A DNA stretch of 64,000 bases from Phaeodactylum tricornutum CCAP 1055/1 (lineage: Eukaryota > Bacillariophyta > Bacillariophyceae > Surirellales > Neidiaceae), in the NCBI RefSeq assembly GCF_000150955.2, contig NC_011677.1:186001-250000 (forward strand). The letters are read 5' to 3'. How positions within the stretch are numbered: the first letter of the stretch is position 1; each line of letters opens with the position of its first letter. This document shows, in pieces, positions 21,133 to 31,464 of the stretch. The notes beneath the pieces are model-generated. The model saw nothing but the letters and a program-made list of their open reading frames with translations, was not told the DNA's origin and did not search any database. The translations under genes were made by a program, and so were the position numbers.

Positions 21133-22647
21133 TTAGGATTCAACGTCGGACTGCGTTATTGCCGGAACAAACAGCTTGGACGACACCGCCAACGAAAGTG
21201 ACCCACCTACTAGCAATAACATTTGCAACAAGCTCATGCCAACGCCGTACACGCGTCCCATGACGTCCCTTCGTACGGCCTCGACTTGCAAGGCGAGAGC
21301 TTCCACATCGCCATTATTCCAAATGACGAGGTCCGCCATGTGGATCTTTTGATCGAGCGGAAGTTGAGATTGTATCCGATCTCGACATTCGGATTCCGAG
21401 AGCTCGGGATTACGTTTTCGAAGACGTTTGAATTGCACATCCGGATCGCAGGCAACCAAAATCGTCAGGCCAAACAGTCGTCGCAACTGTCCACTTTCGA
21501 ACAATAAGGGCACGTCGGCACAGACGATATCGGCATACTCCCAGTAAATTCCCTGCATGAGTCGTTTAAGTAGTATCAGAATAATGCGGGGGTGCATAAT
21601 GCGATTCAGACGGCCGCGTTTAATGGGGTCGGGGAAAACGACGGCACCCAATTTGCGGCGATCGATACAACCGTGCTCGTCCAGTATATTGGAAGATTGC
21701 GCGGCCGGTTCGCCAAAAGCGTCCAGAATAGTTCGATACACGGAATCTTGCGGGGATACCATGAACCGTTTCGGCAAACCGTCTTCATCGACTGGGTGGC
21801 GTACATTACCGAATGTGCCCCCTTCCAAAATTTCCCTGGGCAAGAGAATCTCGTGTGCGATACTATCGGCATTAATGACTAGAAAGGTCCCGTCGTCCTC
21901 GACATCGAGCGTGTTCACGACACTGCTATTGTTCGTACCGGACGGAGCGAGGGAAGCTGCGTCGGTTGCCGTGAACGAATTGCTATTGTTTGAGTTCCCG
22001 TGGTATTGTTGGGATTTCCCCCGTTTGTGTTTCTTGTTCGCCGTCGAGGACGGTGTGAGATGCGCCTTTTGCGGATCCACGAGCATTTTGGCCACGGTAG
22101 ACTTTCCGCAGGCGATTCCACCCGTCAACGCAACGGGTAGGAACGACTCACCAAGATATATGCCGAGGCAGAGGAAGACGAGACGGACCGTCAAGAGTGT
22201 CCCCACGGCGTCGGGCGACAAAAGCCGTCCCCATATCATGGGCTCGGGACAGCGAAACCCCCATGTTTGTTGCCACCACAAAAGGAAGGGAACGTCTTCC
22301 GGATCGTCCTGATCCACGGAATGCTGCGGTAAGCACTGTAGCGACGGCAGAAGTATTTCTAGAACGAGATCTCCCACGATGGTGATGATCAGGGTCGTCC
22401 ACAAGTCGGAACGAAAGGCTTTGGGTCTCCAACCGGCTGCGGCAAAGCGTATGGTGACAAAGGATAACACTATAGCAAACGGTACTTCGAAAAAGATGCC
22501 CATTACAAATTCTTCCAGTAGGACACGCTGGCTTAACTGTCTGGCACCAAAGGTAAAAATGGAACGCATCACGGGGCGGCCCAAGATTGCCTGGAGAGTG
22601 GACAAAAACACCATATTTACGATTGTCTCGAGCTCCGTACCAGACAA
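21133..22647 (-). CDS. coaE: Dephospho-CoA kinase with an N-terminal multi-span membrane domain
   Basis: The C-terminal two thirds catalyse the last step of coenzyme A synthesis, ATP-dependent phosphorylation of dephospho-CoA. Evidence is the P-loop TGGIACGKSTVA (about residues 175-186), INADSIAHEIL (the DAD-type motif), VFPDPIKRGRLNRIMHPRI (the HP motif), ADVPLLFESGQL, and the R-rich lid leading to SQLPLDQKIHMADLVIWNNG. About 70 residues of Ser/Asn/Lys-rich sequence are inserted between the P-loop and the DAD strand. Residues 1-168 contain roughly four hydrophobic segments (about 9-22, 48-70, 83-100, 150-168), and another lies near the C-terminus (about 470-488). Bacterial CoaE has about 200 residues and no membrane spans, and yeast Cab5 has only a short N-terminal anchor, so this 504-residue form is unusual. 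It shares its upstream region with the DGD1-like gene. Confidence 0.88.
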   Translation of the reverse strand: MSGTELETIVNMVFLSTLQAILGRPVMRSIFTFGARQLSQRVLLEEFVMGIFFEVPFAIVLSFVTIRFAAAGWRPKAFRSDLWTTLIITIVGDLVLEILLPSLQCLPQHSVDQDDPEDVPFLLWWQQTWGFRCPEPMIWGRLLSPDAVGTLLTVRLVFLCLGIYLGESFLPVALTGGIACGKSTVAKMLVDPQKAHLTPSSTANKKHKRGKSQQYHGNSNNSNSFTATDAASLAPSGTNNSSVVNTLDVEDDGTFLVINADSIAHEILLPREILEGGTFGNVRHPVDEDGLPKRFMVSPQDSVYRTILDAFGEPAAQSSNILDEHGCIDRRKLGAVVFPDPIKRGRLNRIMHPRIILILLKRLMQGIYWEYADIVCADVPLLFESGQLRRLFGLTILVACDPDVQFKRLRKRNPELSESECRDRIQSQLPLDQKIHMADLVIWNNGDVEALALQVEAVRRDVMGRVYGVGMSLLQMLLLVGGSLSLAVSSKLFVPAITQSDVES

Positions 22648-23176
22648 GCAAGATGGGAGATACGAATCGATAGGGGACAGGTGTGTAGTTAGATATAGGG
22701 AATGAAGTGTGTAGATAGAGAGGTGCGGAGTCAGTCAACTTGGTAACGCCGGTGCCATCGTTATGGTCCGTCTATTGCAATAACATTCACAAGTGCACGG
22801 CATCCATGGTAGGGACGACACTCACGTTCTGCATTCCAATTTACACTGCAGTCACACTTGGTAGGCACAGTCACGATCAATGCAAGAAACCCGGTTATAG
22901 GACCCTACCCTGATAAATGCGAACACAAGGTGTCACCGTCGACGATCCGTCCGGTACCCATATCCGAATGGTTCGTCCGCGGCGCACACGGGAATGAACT
23001 GCGTGCGACTGCGACATTTTGCCGTTTTCGGATCGTTTTCTTTTTCTTTTGCTTATCCAATTTTTCTCGCACGGTGGAGAGCGTCGCGAGAAAGTCTGAG
23101 GCCTTGGGGATTGTCGCGTCTCGTTGCGAGAGAGACAAGAAGGTAGATCTGACAGTAATTTGTTATTGGAGCCGTC
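22648..23176. other. Divergent promoter region
   Basis: This 529-base region separates the starts of the CoA kinase gene and the DGD1-like gene. It contains a T-rich run near 23035-23065 but no supported gene. Confidence 0.5.
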
Positions 23177-25985
23177 ATGAGAGACGACTTTCGCAGTAGA
23201 CCACCTGGTGTCGCCAAGAGCGTCAGCATGTTCTGCATGCTGGTTGCGGGAGGCTGGGTCCATCCCACGTCGGCTTGTACGGCTCCTCCGGCGACGCGAA
23301 CAACCGCACATTCTTTGCCGTGTCCGGCGCCGGAACACGGATCGTTGGGAAGCCATCCCGATCGTTGCACTAGCGGTGTAGGTTCGGCGACGAGTCACAC
23401 GCCTCTGACCCACGATCCCGTTTCGTCCGTGTCGGCAATACGCACGATACGGGGTGGTAGTGAAGAGCCCGAGACCAACGTTACGGACCTTCCTCTGCCT
23501 CCCGCATACGATGCTTTCAACGGTACCATGGATAACGACGATGTAGCGATGGATGACGGCAGGTTTGAGCATTCCGCGATCGGAGCATCGGACGTGTCTG
23601 CGAAGCGGACGCTGTCCTCCGAGTCCGAAAACTCCATCCACGCGACTCCGTCTTGGAACGAACCAACCAAAAAAAAACGAAGGAGTCTCCTATCTCGACC
23701 GAGTCGTTCGCATTCCACCACGACGGAAGAAAAACTCGCGTTTCTAGATCGTGTAGCCCTCGTCACTTCCTCTTTACTCCGGAAGGAGAGTTCCGAAGCC
23801 ACCTTGGAAACGGGACACGGTACCCAGGATTGGGACGCTATTACCCCGCAGTCGGATCTGACTTTGCCGGGTCGTCACTTTCACATTGTCACCACGGCAG
23901 CCTTGCCCTGGTTCACCGGGACGGCCGTCAATCCGCTCCTACGGGCGGCTTATCTACACGAGAAAACTCGCCAACTCAATACACCAGCAAATCACTCAAC
24001 GAATGCCGTTTCCGAATCTTGGGTAACGCTCGTCATTCCGTGGCTGGAATTGGTGGAAGACCAAGAAGAAGTCTACGGACGCGTCTTTCGGGTTCCACAG
24101 GAGCAAGAAACATACATCCGTGAATGGTTGCGATTAGAGGCGGGTCTCCCTGATGCAGCCTGTCCGCAAAGCGGTTTGCGTATGCTTTTCTACCCGGCAC
24201 GCTATCACTCTGGCTTGGGCAGTGTTTTCGCCATGGGGGATATAATGGAACACATGGACCCGGCACGGATGGACGTGTGCGTACTGGAAGAACCCGAGCA
24301 CTGTAACTGGTATCGTGCACCGGGAGAAGGCTGGACGAAGCGATTCAATTACGTTGTGGGGATTGTTCATACTAGTACGTGCCTGCCGCGGAAACGTGGC
24401 GATGGATTGCCGTGTCCATTCTTTCCTAGACTGTCCAACGTGGTATCCGAGTCGTATCACTCACCGTGTTCTTTCTCCTTCTTTTGCTTCCGACACTTTC
24501 GCTTGCTCTTTCTCTGATCGTACGCTATGGCTTTCATTTTTATAGACTACAAAGAGTATGCGAGTGCGCACTACTCGGGACTGTGGACGGCACCCGCGTT
24601 GGCGCTCATGTCATCCGCTATGGTACGAGCGTACTGTCACAAAGTCATCAAACTTTCGGACGCTCTGCAAACATACGCGCCCGAAAAAGAAGAAACCTCC
24701 AATGTACACGGCGTCCGGGATGACTTTTTGAAGGAAGGGCGGCGACGGGCCTCTACCTACGCAAACGACACGATGGCACTGGACGAAGTGCCGTCGGAAA
24801 CGACAGTCTACTTTATTGGAAAGCTGTTGTGGACCAAAGGTCTGGATATTCTACTCGAACTGGAAGATGATTACAAGCAGTACACGGGGCAATATTTCTC
24901 TATTGACGTGTACGGAAGTGGTCCCGATCAAAAGGATATCATGCGTGCCTATCTAGGCCGACGAAAGAGGAGCAGTGAACCGGAGTCTAAGGAGGAAAAT
25001 GTGGTACTCGAAACTACTGTTTCAGTAGCAGACGACTTGCCAGCTAGCGTTGTCGACGAACTGGAAGACGTTTCTGTCACCAATGTTGCATCTACTGAGA
25101 GTGCCACCACCGAAGCAATTGCCTCTTTAGAAGCGCTGCAGATTAAGGCAAAAGAAAAGCTATCTCAATTTAAGAAGACGATTAACGCGGTCGAGATCCC
25201 CAAATCACTTCACGAACTGCGTCGCCAGCCAATTCCAGCTACATTTCCAGGCCGCGTGGATCACGCCATTCTGACCGAACAGTACAAGGTCTTTGTGAAT
25301 CCATCGGTATCGGAAGGTACGTTCTTATATTCTTCGCGAGGGCTTTCTTATGTTGACTGTCCGCGACTTCACAATTGCTCACGTGTTTTGGCCACTTTTT
25401 ACAGTTCTTTGTACGACAACAGCAGAAGCGTTGGCAATGGGAAAATTTGTTATTATTCCCGTACATCCATCCAATACTTTCTTTCTGCGCTTTCCAAATT
25501 GCTTAGGCTATCGCAATCGTTTCGAGTTTGTCGCCAATCTCCGTTGGGCGTTGACACACGAGCCCGACCCACTCAGCCCAGAGCTTGCGACCACATTTTC
25601 TTGGGAAGCAGCGACTGATCGCTTCATACAGGCATCGGCTATTTCGTGGAAGAATGCGGCCGAGCGTGAGCGCTTGGGAAAGTCCAAACTAGACGATCGA
25701 ATTGCGTGGCTGCACAACGAAATCGGCAAAGGAGCTACTGGAGATATGCTGCGCATGTTTTTTGGAGCTGGTCCCGCGAGTCGCCAAGTGCAGTATCAGA
25801 CGCTGCAAAGGGATAGTGGCATTACGGAAGTCTCCTCGGGAAAAGCAGGGGACTCGGATGTCGACGATGATGAAAACGAAGATACCGATTGCGAAGATGA
25901 CGGTCTGAGTAGCAAATTTCGGAGGTCGTCTTTTGCCGAAGCCATTCGCGCAACGATCAATGACCTGTCGTCCTTTATGCAGTAG
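23177..25985 (+). CDS. DGD1: Digalactosyldiacylglycerol synthase (DGD1-type), three exons
   Basis: Exons 23177-24374, 24546-25316 and 25405-25985 join in phase to give 849 residues. Both introns have GTACGT donors and T-rich acceptors (TATAG, TACAG). The enzyme transfers galactose from UDP-galactose to MGDG, making DGDG for plastid membranes. Plant DGD1 motifs are plain: FHIVTTAALPWFTGTAVNP, FNYVVGIVHTNYKEY (rebuilt exactly by the first splice), CHKVIKLSDALQ, YFIGKLLWTKGLDILLEL, and VLCTTTAEALAMGKFVI (rebuilt by the second splice). About 60 residues rich in Ala, Glu and Thr are inserted between the two glycosyltransferase subdomains. The N-terminus has a hydrophobic stretch (SVSMFCMLVAGGW) that could start a bipartite plastid leader, though no clear ASAFAP motif follows. 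Residues about 70-200 are low complexity. Confidence 0.92.
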
Positions 25986-26273
25986 ATGCATCTTGGCATG
26001 TCGAGAACTTTAACTTGCACAGTTTCGCTGATGCGAAGTTGCAAGGTTTTCGACGCCTTTGTTGCGTGTATCCACTAGAAGAGTTGGTTCGAATATGGGA
26101 CAGCCAACGCTTTCACATTTAAAGTGTAACACTTTTCTGTAAAAATTAATTTGGAATTCTTCAGTGATGAGAACACTAGATTTCTAGAGGGAGTTTCAAC
26201 ATTATATGCAGCGTCTTTATAAAAAAAAAACAGGGTTGCAATTTGTCGAGCAAGTGTTGACCAGAAACATGCT

Positions 26274-27359
26274 TTATTTACGTCTTCGCCGACGCATGGA
26301 CTGAGGACGAATCAACATAGAGTCGATCAACCAACAGGAATCATCCTCTTTCCCAGTAGTCGAAAGAATAAAGTTTACCGAGACGACGTCTAGTGGACCA
26401 TCCCCTATCTGTAAACGAGCCGTAAAGAAAGCCTTCTTGCCGTCGAATGAATAGTCTGCCTTGTCGATCGAAACGGACTTGCGATTGAACAAGACCTTGT
26501 ACTCCGTTTCTTTCAAAAAGTCCATGTATTCGGACGGCGTGAGACCTTCTTCATTCTTGATTTGTGATCCCGGCGAGCTGTAGCCAAAAAGAATTTCAAC
26601 ACCGCGGTTTTTCGTAGGGACATCGTTGTTCAGCAGTGCGTCCAGTACCAGAATAACGACTTCACCAGCAGTCAGTTCGCTATCGGGAATCGTTGTGGGC
26701 GGTTCGTAAGGTTTTGTTTCACCGACAACGTCCTCGCTGTCGGTGTCAAAATCATCATCGTCATCTTCTTCTTCTCCTTCGCCGTCATCTTTGGCGGCTT
26801 TGACATATTCCAGAAAGCCCCCAGCCGTATCGAGCACACGCTCCTTGACTTCACTGTACAGCTGGTCGTCTGTAAGGGAAACGTTCCCCGCGAGTTTGTC
26901 ACCGACGTCTCCCGTATCGTACCCCAAAAAGGCGTTGATGGCACCTTGTGGAATGTTGACTTCTTCCTCATCCTCGTCATCTTCCTCCTCCTTTTCATCA
27001 TCATCATCATCATCCTCTTCCTCATCATCGTCTGTTTCGTCGTCTTCCAAATCCTCCGATCCGAGCTCGACTCCTTTTTGCTGTGCCATTTTGAAGAATT
27101 CAGCAGCCAAATCTGCCCCTTCCTTATCGGCTTCTTTCTCGTCGCCTTCGTCCGCCACTGCCATTCGTAGTGTCGTACAGTACGGACGCTCCGCAACCGA
27201 GCGACACGAATCGTAAGCCCGCATCAAAAACGAAGGGTTGGGCAACGGCGACGGGGCAAAAGCCATTGGCCTGGTGAAGGCGGAAGTCAGCATGATTAAA
27301 AGCAAGAGAGCTGCTGCCCGCGGTATCTTGAAAAAAGTGGAATACGACATGCTGGTCAT
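26274..27359 (-). CDS. Acidic plastid-targeted protein with a C-terminal NTF2-like/DUF4864-like domain
   Basis: I chose the Met at 27359 (an alternative is 27350) because it begins a typical signal peptide: MTSMSYSTFF, then AAALLLLIMLTSAF, then RPMAFAPSPLP. The AFAP motif fits the diatom ASAFAP plastid signal. The frame is open upstream to 27710, but that part is unlike protein. The mature protein (about 320 residues) has two very acidic stretches of Asp/Glu runs. Its C-terminal 120 residues (from GEVVILVLDALLNNDVPTKN to SCWLIDSMLI) look like a small alpha+beta fold resembling DUF4864/NTF2-like proteins of plants and cyanobacteria. It ends in a basic tail (RRRRRK). Function is unknown. It is convergent with the DGD1-like gene, 288 bases apart. 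Confidence 0.78.
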   Translation of the reverse strand: MTSMSYSTFFKIPRAAALLLLIMLTSAFTRPMAFAPSPLPNPSFLMRAYDSCRSVAERPYCTTLRMAVADEGDEKEADKEGADLAAEFFKMAQQKGVELGSEDLEDDETDDDEEEDDDDDDEKEEEDDEDEEEVNIPQGAINAFLGYDTGDVGDKLAGNVSLTDDQLYSEVKERVLDTAGGFLEYVKAAKDDGEGEEEDDDDDFDTDSEDVVGETKPYEPPTTIPDSELTAGEVVILVLDALLNNDVPTKNRGVEILFGYSSPGSQIKNEEGLTPSEYMDFLKETEYKVLFNRKSVSIDKADYSFDGKKAFFTARLQIGDGPLDVVSVNFILSTTGKEDDSCWLIDSMLIRPQSMRRRRRK

Positions 27360-28051
27360 GACCGTTGGTGTTGGTAGGATCAACGCCCGGAGAGTGCCAC
27401 TGATGTAGTAGAAGTTGGTACGGTTTTGGTCGTTTGGTTGAGCCCCAGTTGGGGTCGAAGATCGCACTTTGGTGGAGGTGTTAAGAACGGTACGGCATGA
27501 TTTCCAAATCAGCACTTGTGACGTGATGTCTCTATGCGAACCGTCTCGCGAGTGCCAGTGCCAGTGCCAGAGCTTGACGGACGGACACGCCCTCCCTTCA
27601 ACGCTCGAGGATACACTCGGATTACCTCTTGTTGTGATTAGGTAGGAAAGATTAAGGGAGCTAAGGAATGTATTGCTCGATAGGCTGCCACAGATAGTTC
27701 GTACGACCACCCGTACAGTTATATTTTTGAAAAGGTATCGACTTGTAGTGACAGCTTTAGAGCGTTAGCTATCGTGAATGGGAAGGAATCCATTGGTCTT
27801 TCATTGTGGAAGCAGATGGGTTCGAAGAGGAAAGCGCAAATGTCTACCCGCCACCCGTACGCTACGGGGATGCAGGCGAACAAGCTTGTGTGCTGTTGCA
27901 GAGGCTACCGCATGCCTCCACTATACGGTTGTCTATCGCACAGATTCGTGACAGACATCGTATACTCCTTGAGGCGGTAAATGTAACGTCGAACATCGCG
28001 ATCGATTCTATGCCTTCCGCTCCCGTCGATCGACTGGTTCTATAGGATGAT
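27360..28051. other. Intergenic region upstream of the acidic plastid protein
   Basis: This region lies between two genes on the minus strand: the Derlin stop and the acidic-protein start. It holds three copies of AGTGCC at 27551-27568. Short frames at 27774-28045 have no domain content. Confidence 0.5.
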
Positions 28052-29071
28052 TTACATTTCAAAGTCGGACGAAATAGGTTTGTACTCGCTCCGTATCCGT
28101 CGTGCCAGAGACGAATCCCCGTTGTACCATTCGACGACGACGTCGGGTGCCCGTAATATACCGACCGTCTTGCAGTGATGATAAATGTGACCAAAGACAA
28201 TACCGAGAAAGTCTAGTACGGGCAATTCGCCCTCGAGCAAAAAGGTCTGCGCCAGAAAAAACCAGGGCAACATTTCCGCGCGGGTATTGAACAACTCGAA
28301 CATGTTAACTTCCATGCCTTCGTGATAGCGACTCCAAATGTAAACCAAAAATGTGGAAAGATTGTGTCCCAAAAAGCGCGGACTGAGTTTGAAAATGGGG
28401 TATCCCACGACCATGGAGAGCTGACCAAAGAAAATCATAATCCAGAAATCGTAGGGCCGATCGTGATTAAGACGTTCCAACGTGGCCATGTAGGTCCACA
28501 CAAAGTGCGCCGTCATTAAATAGCCCAATCCGAGCGGTCCGAAGTTCAGAAACGAAGTGAGAAGTCTCCATATTTGTAGCTTTTGCAGTACGGGTTTCCA
28601 ATCCAACAGCAGGACGGTGGGAAATTCGTTGCGGTTGAAAAGATAACCGTACAGGGTAGCGGCAAAGGACGCCGATAGGTACCCCTTCGTGAGAGGCGGA
28701 GTCTTTCTCCAGGCGTCAATCATGCGATCAACGGTATTGTCTTCGGCGAACTCCGATTCGGCCATGTCAAAGTCATCGGCATCGTCCATACCAAACAAAA
28801 AGTCCTCGTCCTCGTCGTCTTCTTCACTGTCGCTGTCTTCAAAGACTGCTGCTGCTCCTCCACGAGTGTCAGTCAAGACGGATAATGCTGCCAGACAGGG
28901 CTTTTGGTCCGCCAGCGAAGCCGACAATGTACCAACGGGAAGGCGCGAACGCGACCGTGGGAAGGAACACCCGAAAAGCGCCCGACCGCCAGGAAACGTC
29001 GCGGCACAGGCCGTCACCAGACAAAGCAGTACTACAACGCAGGCATACGGCAAACTATAGAATGTACTCAT
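28052..29071 (-). CDS. Derlin-family protein with a secretory leader, likely symbiont-derived (SELMA) type
   Basis: The Derlin (Der1-like) domain covers about residues 122-305. It starts at TPPLTKGYLSASFAATLYGY, has the conserved WR motif in LQIWRLLTSFLNFGPLG, and later GIVFGH, matching the Derlin GxxxG pattern. Host Derlins of the ER start directly with this domain. Here about 120 residues precede it: a signal peptide (YACVVVLLCLVTACAATFPG), a Ser/Arg-rich stretch like a transit peptide, and a strongly acidic segment (about 78-112). In diatoms such leaders mark the symbiont-derived ERAD-like machinery that moves proteins across the second outermost plastid membrane. The SELMA assignment is inference from the leader; the Derlin fold is firm. 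The gene is divergent from a plastid S1-domain gene 446 bases away. Confidence 0.83.
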   Translation of the reverse strand: MSTFYSLPYACVVVLLCLVTACAATFPGGRALFGCSFPRSRSRLPVGTLSASLADQKPCLAALSVLTDTRGGAAAVFEDSDSEEDDEDEDFLFGMDDADDFDMAESEFAEDNTVDRMIDAWRKTPPLTKGYLSASFAATLYGYLFNRNEFPTVLLLDWKPVLQKLQIWRLLTSFLNFGPLGLGYLMTAHFVWTYMATLERLNHDRPYDFWIMIFFGQLSMVVGYPIFKLSPRFLGHNLSTFLVYIWSRYHEGMEVNMFELFNTRAEMLPWFFLAQTFLLEGELPVLDFLGIVFGHIYHHCKTVGILRAPDVVVEWYNGDSSLARRIRSEYKPISSDFEM

Positions 29072-29517
29072 CCTGACAATAATCCTACGTAAATGCCGAG
29101 TCTGAACGGATTGTGCCGTGCAGACAAGGACAAGGTGAGATGCCCTATCATCTCATCCAATACTCCTGTCATCCATCTCCCGTTGTCCGTCGAGGGTTCA
29201 AGGCTCCACATGGAATGTGATATTTTGAAATTCAAACAATTGCCTTGGACGGACAGACGGTCATTCGGAATGTCGTGTATCGGTCAGTCTCTCAACCGTA
29301 AAAAGAGAGAGCACCATCAAAACGAACGAGAAGTTGTTTGTGAAAACAACACCGGAGAGGAACGCTGGCATCAACAACCTGCTCGGCGAGGCAAAGCTTG
29401 GATTTGTTCTTTGCAATAGGTAGACCAGTGCAAATTAGCACGTATGCATCGCCAAGTCTACTTGCTGTTCCCCTTGATTCTCTCCTCTACTCGAAACGAG
29501 TAAACCACAGGTCTACA
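29072..29517. promoter_or_regulatory. Shared upstream region of two plastid-complex genes
   Basis: This 446-base interval separates the starts of the Derlin gene (minus) and the S1-domain gene (plus), so it must contain both promoters and 5' leaders. I recognise no specific factor site. It has no supported gene. Confidence 0.5.
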
Positions 29518-30636
29518 ATGAATTGCAGTCTGAGCGTACTGTATTTTCTCCTACCTTTGTTGTTGCTAGCGTTACCCTTGGCGGACGCGTTCTCTCTAAG
29601 AGCGTTCCATTCGTCGTCACTATCTTCGACACGGACAACTCGATCGAGTCCCCATCGACGGGTGCTGAGAGTTCTTGCCAAACAAGAGCTTGCAACTAGC
29701 CGCAACGACGATATTACGTGGTTGCAAGATCGACCGGATGACGACGAGAACGACGAGGCGCCGCAAACACAGACGGCAAGCAAAGTGAAGAGTTCCCGAT
29801 GGGATTCTCTAAATCCAAGCATCAAGGCTCGTATCGTACAGGCTGGCCAGGAACGAGCGGTTGCAAACAAAAAGAAGCGGGAGCCTGCAAACGATAAAAA
29901 ACGGCGTAAGTCCTTTGGTGTACCAATATCACTATGAGGTAGTCCATTTTTTCACACACGTTGTTTATCATGTACACCATATGCAGGCATGATGATGTTT
30001 ATGAAAACAAAACAGCAGGAAAAGAAAAAAGCTTCAAAAGTGAAGCGCCCCCTATCGTTCAACGACCGTACACCACTTTCTGCATTGATCAGCGGAATGG
30101 AAACCACTGGAATTGTCATTTCTTTGACTCGCTACGGAGCTTACGTGGACATTGGTACGGAATGCGACGGGCTACTACACATATCTCAACTCAGTAATAC
30201 GCGTTTTGTGGAGCATCCGCGGCAGGTTCTCACGCCCGGTGACGAGATCACTGTCCGCATTCGATCCACAAACGCCGAACTCAAAAAGTTACATCTTACA
30301 ATGTTGCCCCAGGATGTTCTAGACGCGGAAGCCGAGGACAAGATGGAAGATAGAATACCTTTGGGAGATATTCAAATTGACGACGAACTGTGGGGTGAGC
30401 TTAGACGGGTGACGGATTACGGAGCCTACGTAGAAGTTGGGGCCGAAGTAGATGGTTGGCTGCACTTTATGGATCACCCGGCGTTTGGATGGTCAGTCGG
30501 CTCACATCCGAGCAAGTTCATGACCAAGGGTGAGCGAGTACGTGTCTGGGTTGCCGACGTAGACCAAGCACAAAGGCGTATGAAATTGACCGCAAACCGA
30601 CCAAAGCATCTCCCGGGACCGCGGCGTGATTTGTGA
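29518..30636 (+). CDS. Plastid-targeted protein with two S1 RNA-binding domains, two exons
   Basis: Exons 29518-29905 and 29987-30636 join in phase (donor GTAAGT, acceptor ATGCAG) to give 345 residues. The N-terminus is a signal peptide (LYFLLPLLLLALPLADAFSL) with Phe just after the likely cleavage site, then a Ser/Arg-rich transit stretch (HSSSLSSTRTTRSSPHRRVL). This fits plastid stroma targeting in diatoms. Two S1 (OB-fold) domains follow at about residues 166-236 (GIVISLTRYGAYVDIG) and 261-334 (LWGELRRVTDYGAYVEVG). The linker before them is very Lys-rich. S1 domains bind single-stranded RNA, so a role in plastid translation, RNA stability or transcription is likely, though it is too short for a standard ribosomal protein S1. 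Confidence 0.87.
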
Positions 30637-31464
30637 GTAAGTACGGCGCACGTAACAACATTTTGGCGTGAGATCCTCCTACCGAGGATGTCGCATTACT
30701 GTAATTGACGTCAATGCTTTAGAGAGAAGTCTGTTGAAACATGCTGCTCAAAACGTTTACAGTTTACATCATTTTGTATTGTGCGAGACACCTTTGTCGG
30801 CTACCCCTCTTGGTTCTGTCTCGTGCAAAGGAGGCACTTGCTGCTTGCGTAGTGGCTCATCGTCCGGTATGGGTTCTTCCCGTCCACGATCGCCTTGATT
30901 CTGGTGCTCGTTCATATTTCGAAACATACGTCGATTGAAACAACCAGCCCAGCAACCCCACATGATAGTGTTTCCTTGAAATGACTACTGTAACTGTTTG
31001 TCACCAAAAGCAATCATCGATTCTAGAAGTTGTTTCCAATCGATGACAATTCAGAACTAAGGAGAATATGGCAACCAACTGTGCTTTTGCTGCGGTCGTT
31101 ACTCATGGTTCGGGCCGTAGCCATGGGACCACATCAGTAGAAAGAAATTCAAAAGTTGTTCCTGGCTTTTCTTGAGATGCCTATCGATTTCCATATTCGT
31201 ACAAGTTGTCTTCCTTACTATTGCCTCCAACCAATGTTGCGGAACGAAGATAGGGGTAAGGGGTTCTCTCACGCAAATGTCGAAAGTGTGTCACTGTCAG
31301 TCAGACTGAAACCAAAGGTGCGAATCATTCATTCGTGGTTTCATTTTTCTTCTTCGAGACGCAAGTGTTCGCGAGCACTTCGACGTTGTTCTTGGTCACC
31401 TGTCAGGTTTTGCAGATAGGGTGCCGGGAGAACAGGCCTTTTCCCTTGACGAAGTTCCAGGAAT
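30637..31464. other. Intergenic region with a CRE-like palindrome
   Basis: This region lies downstream of the S1 gene and upstream of the alpha/beta hydrolase. A perfect 12-base palindrome ATTGACGTCAAT sits at 30704-30715 and has the TGACGTCA core used by bZIP factors. A 64-codon frame on the minus strand at 30769-30963 starts MWGCWAGCFNRRMF but has no other support. Confidence 0.5.
30704..30715. promoter_or_regulatory. Perfect palindrome with TGACGTCA core
   Basis: The sequence reads the same on both strands over 12 bases. TGACGTCA is the classic CRE/ATF site, and TGACGT elements are reported in CO2- and cAMP-responsive diatom promoters. It lies about 750 bases upstream of the hydrolase start, so a link to that gene is only a guess, and a match of this size can also occur by chance. 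Confidence 0.3.

Noticed and set aside
26743-27216. 157-codon Ser-rich frame on the plus strand
   Set aside because: It is the antisense reading of Asp/Glu codon runs in the acidic plastid protein; it is low complexity without domain content.
27360-27710. N-terminal extension of the acidic plastid protein to 27710
   Set aside because: The extra 117 codons read like untranslated sequence (HWHWHSRDGSH) and would bury the signal peptide that the AFAP motif requires at the N-terminus.
29180-29210. GGGTTCAAGGCTCC, a possible tRNA T-arm
   Set aside because: The flanking bases do not form the 5-base T stem, and no D-arm or acceptor stem is present at the right distance.
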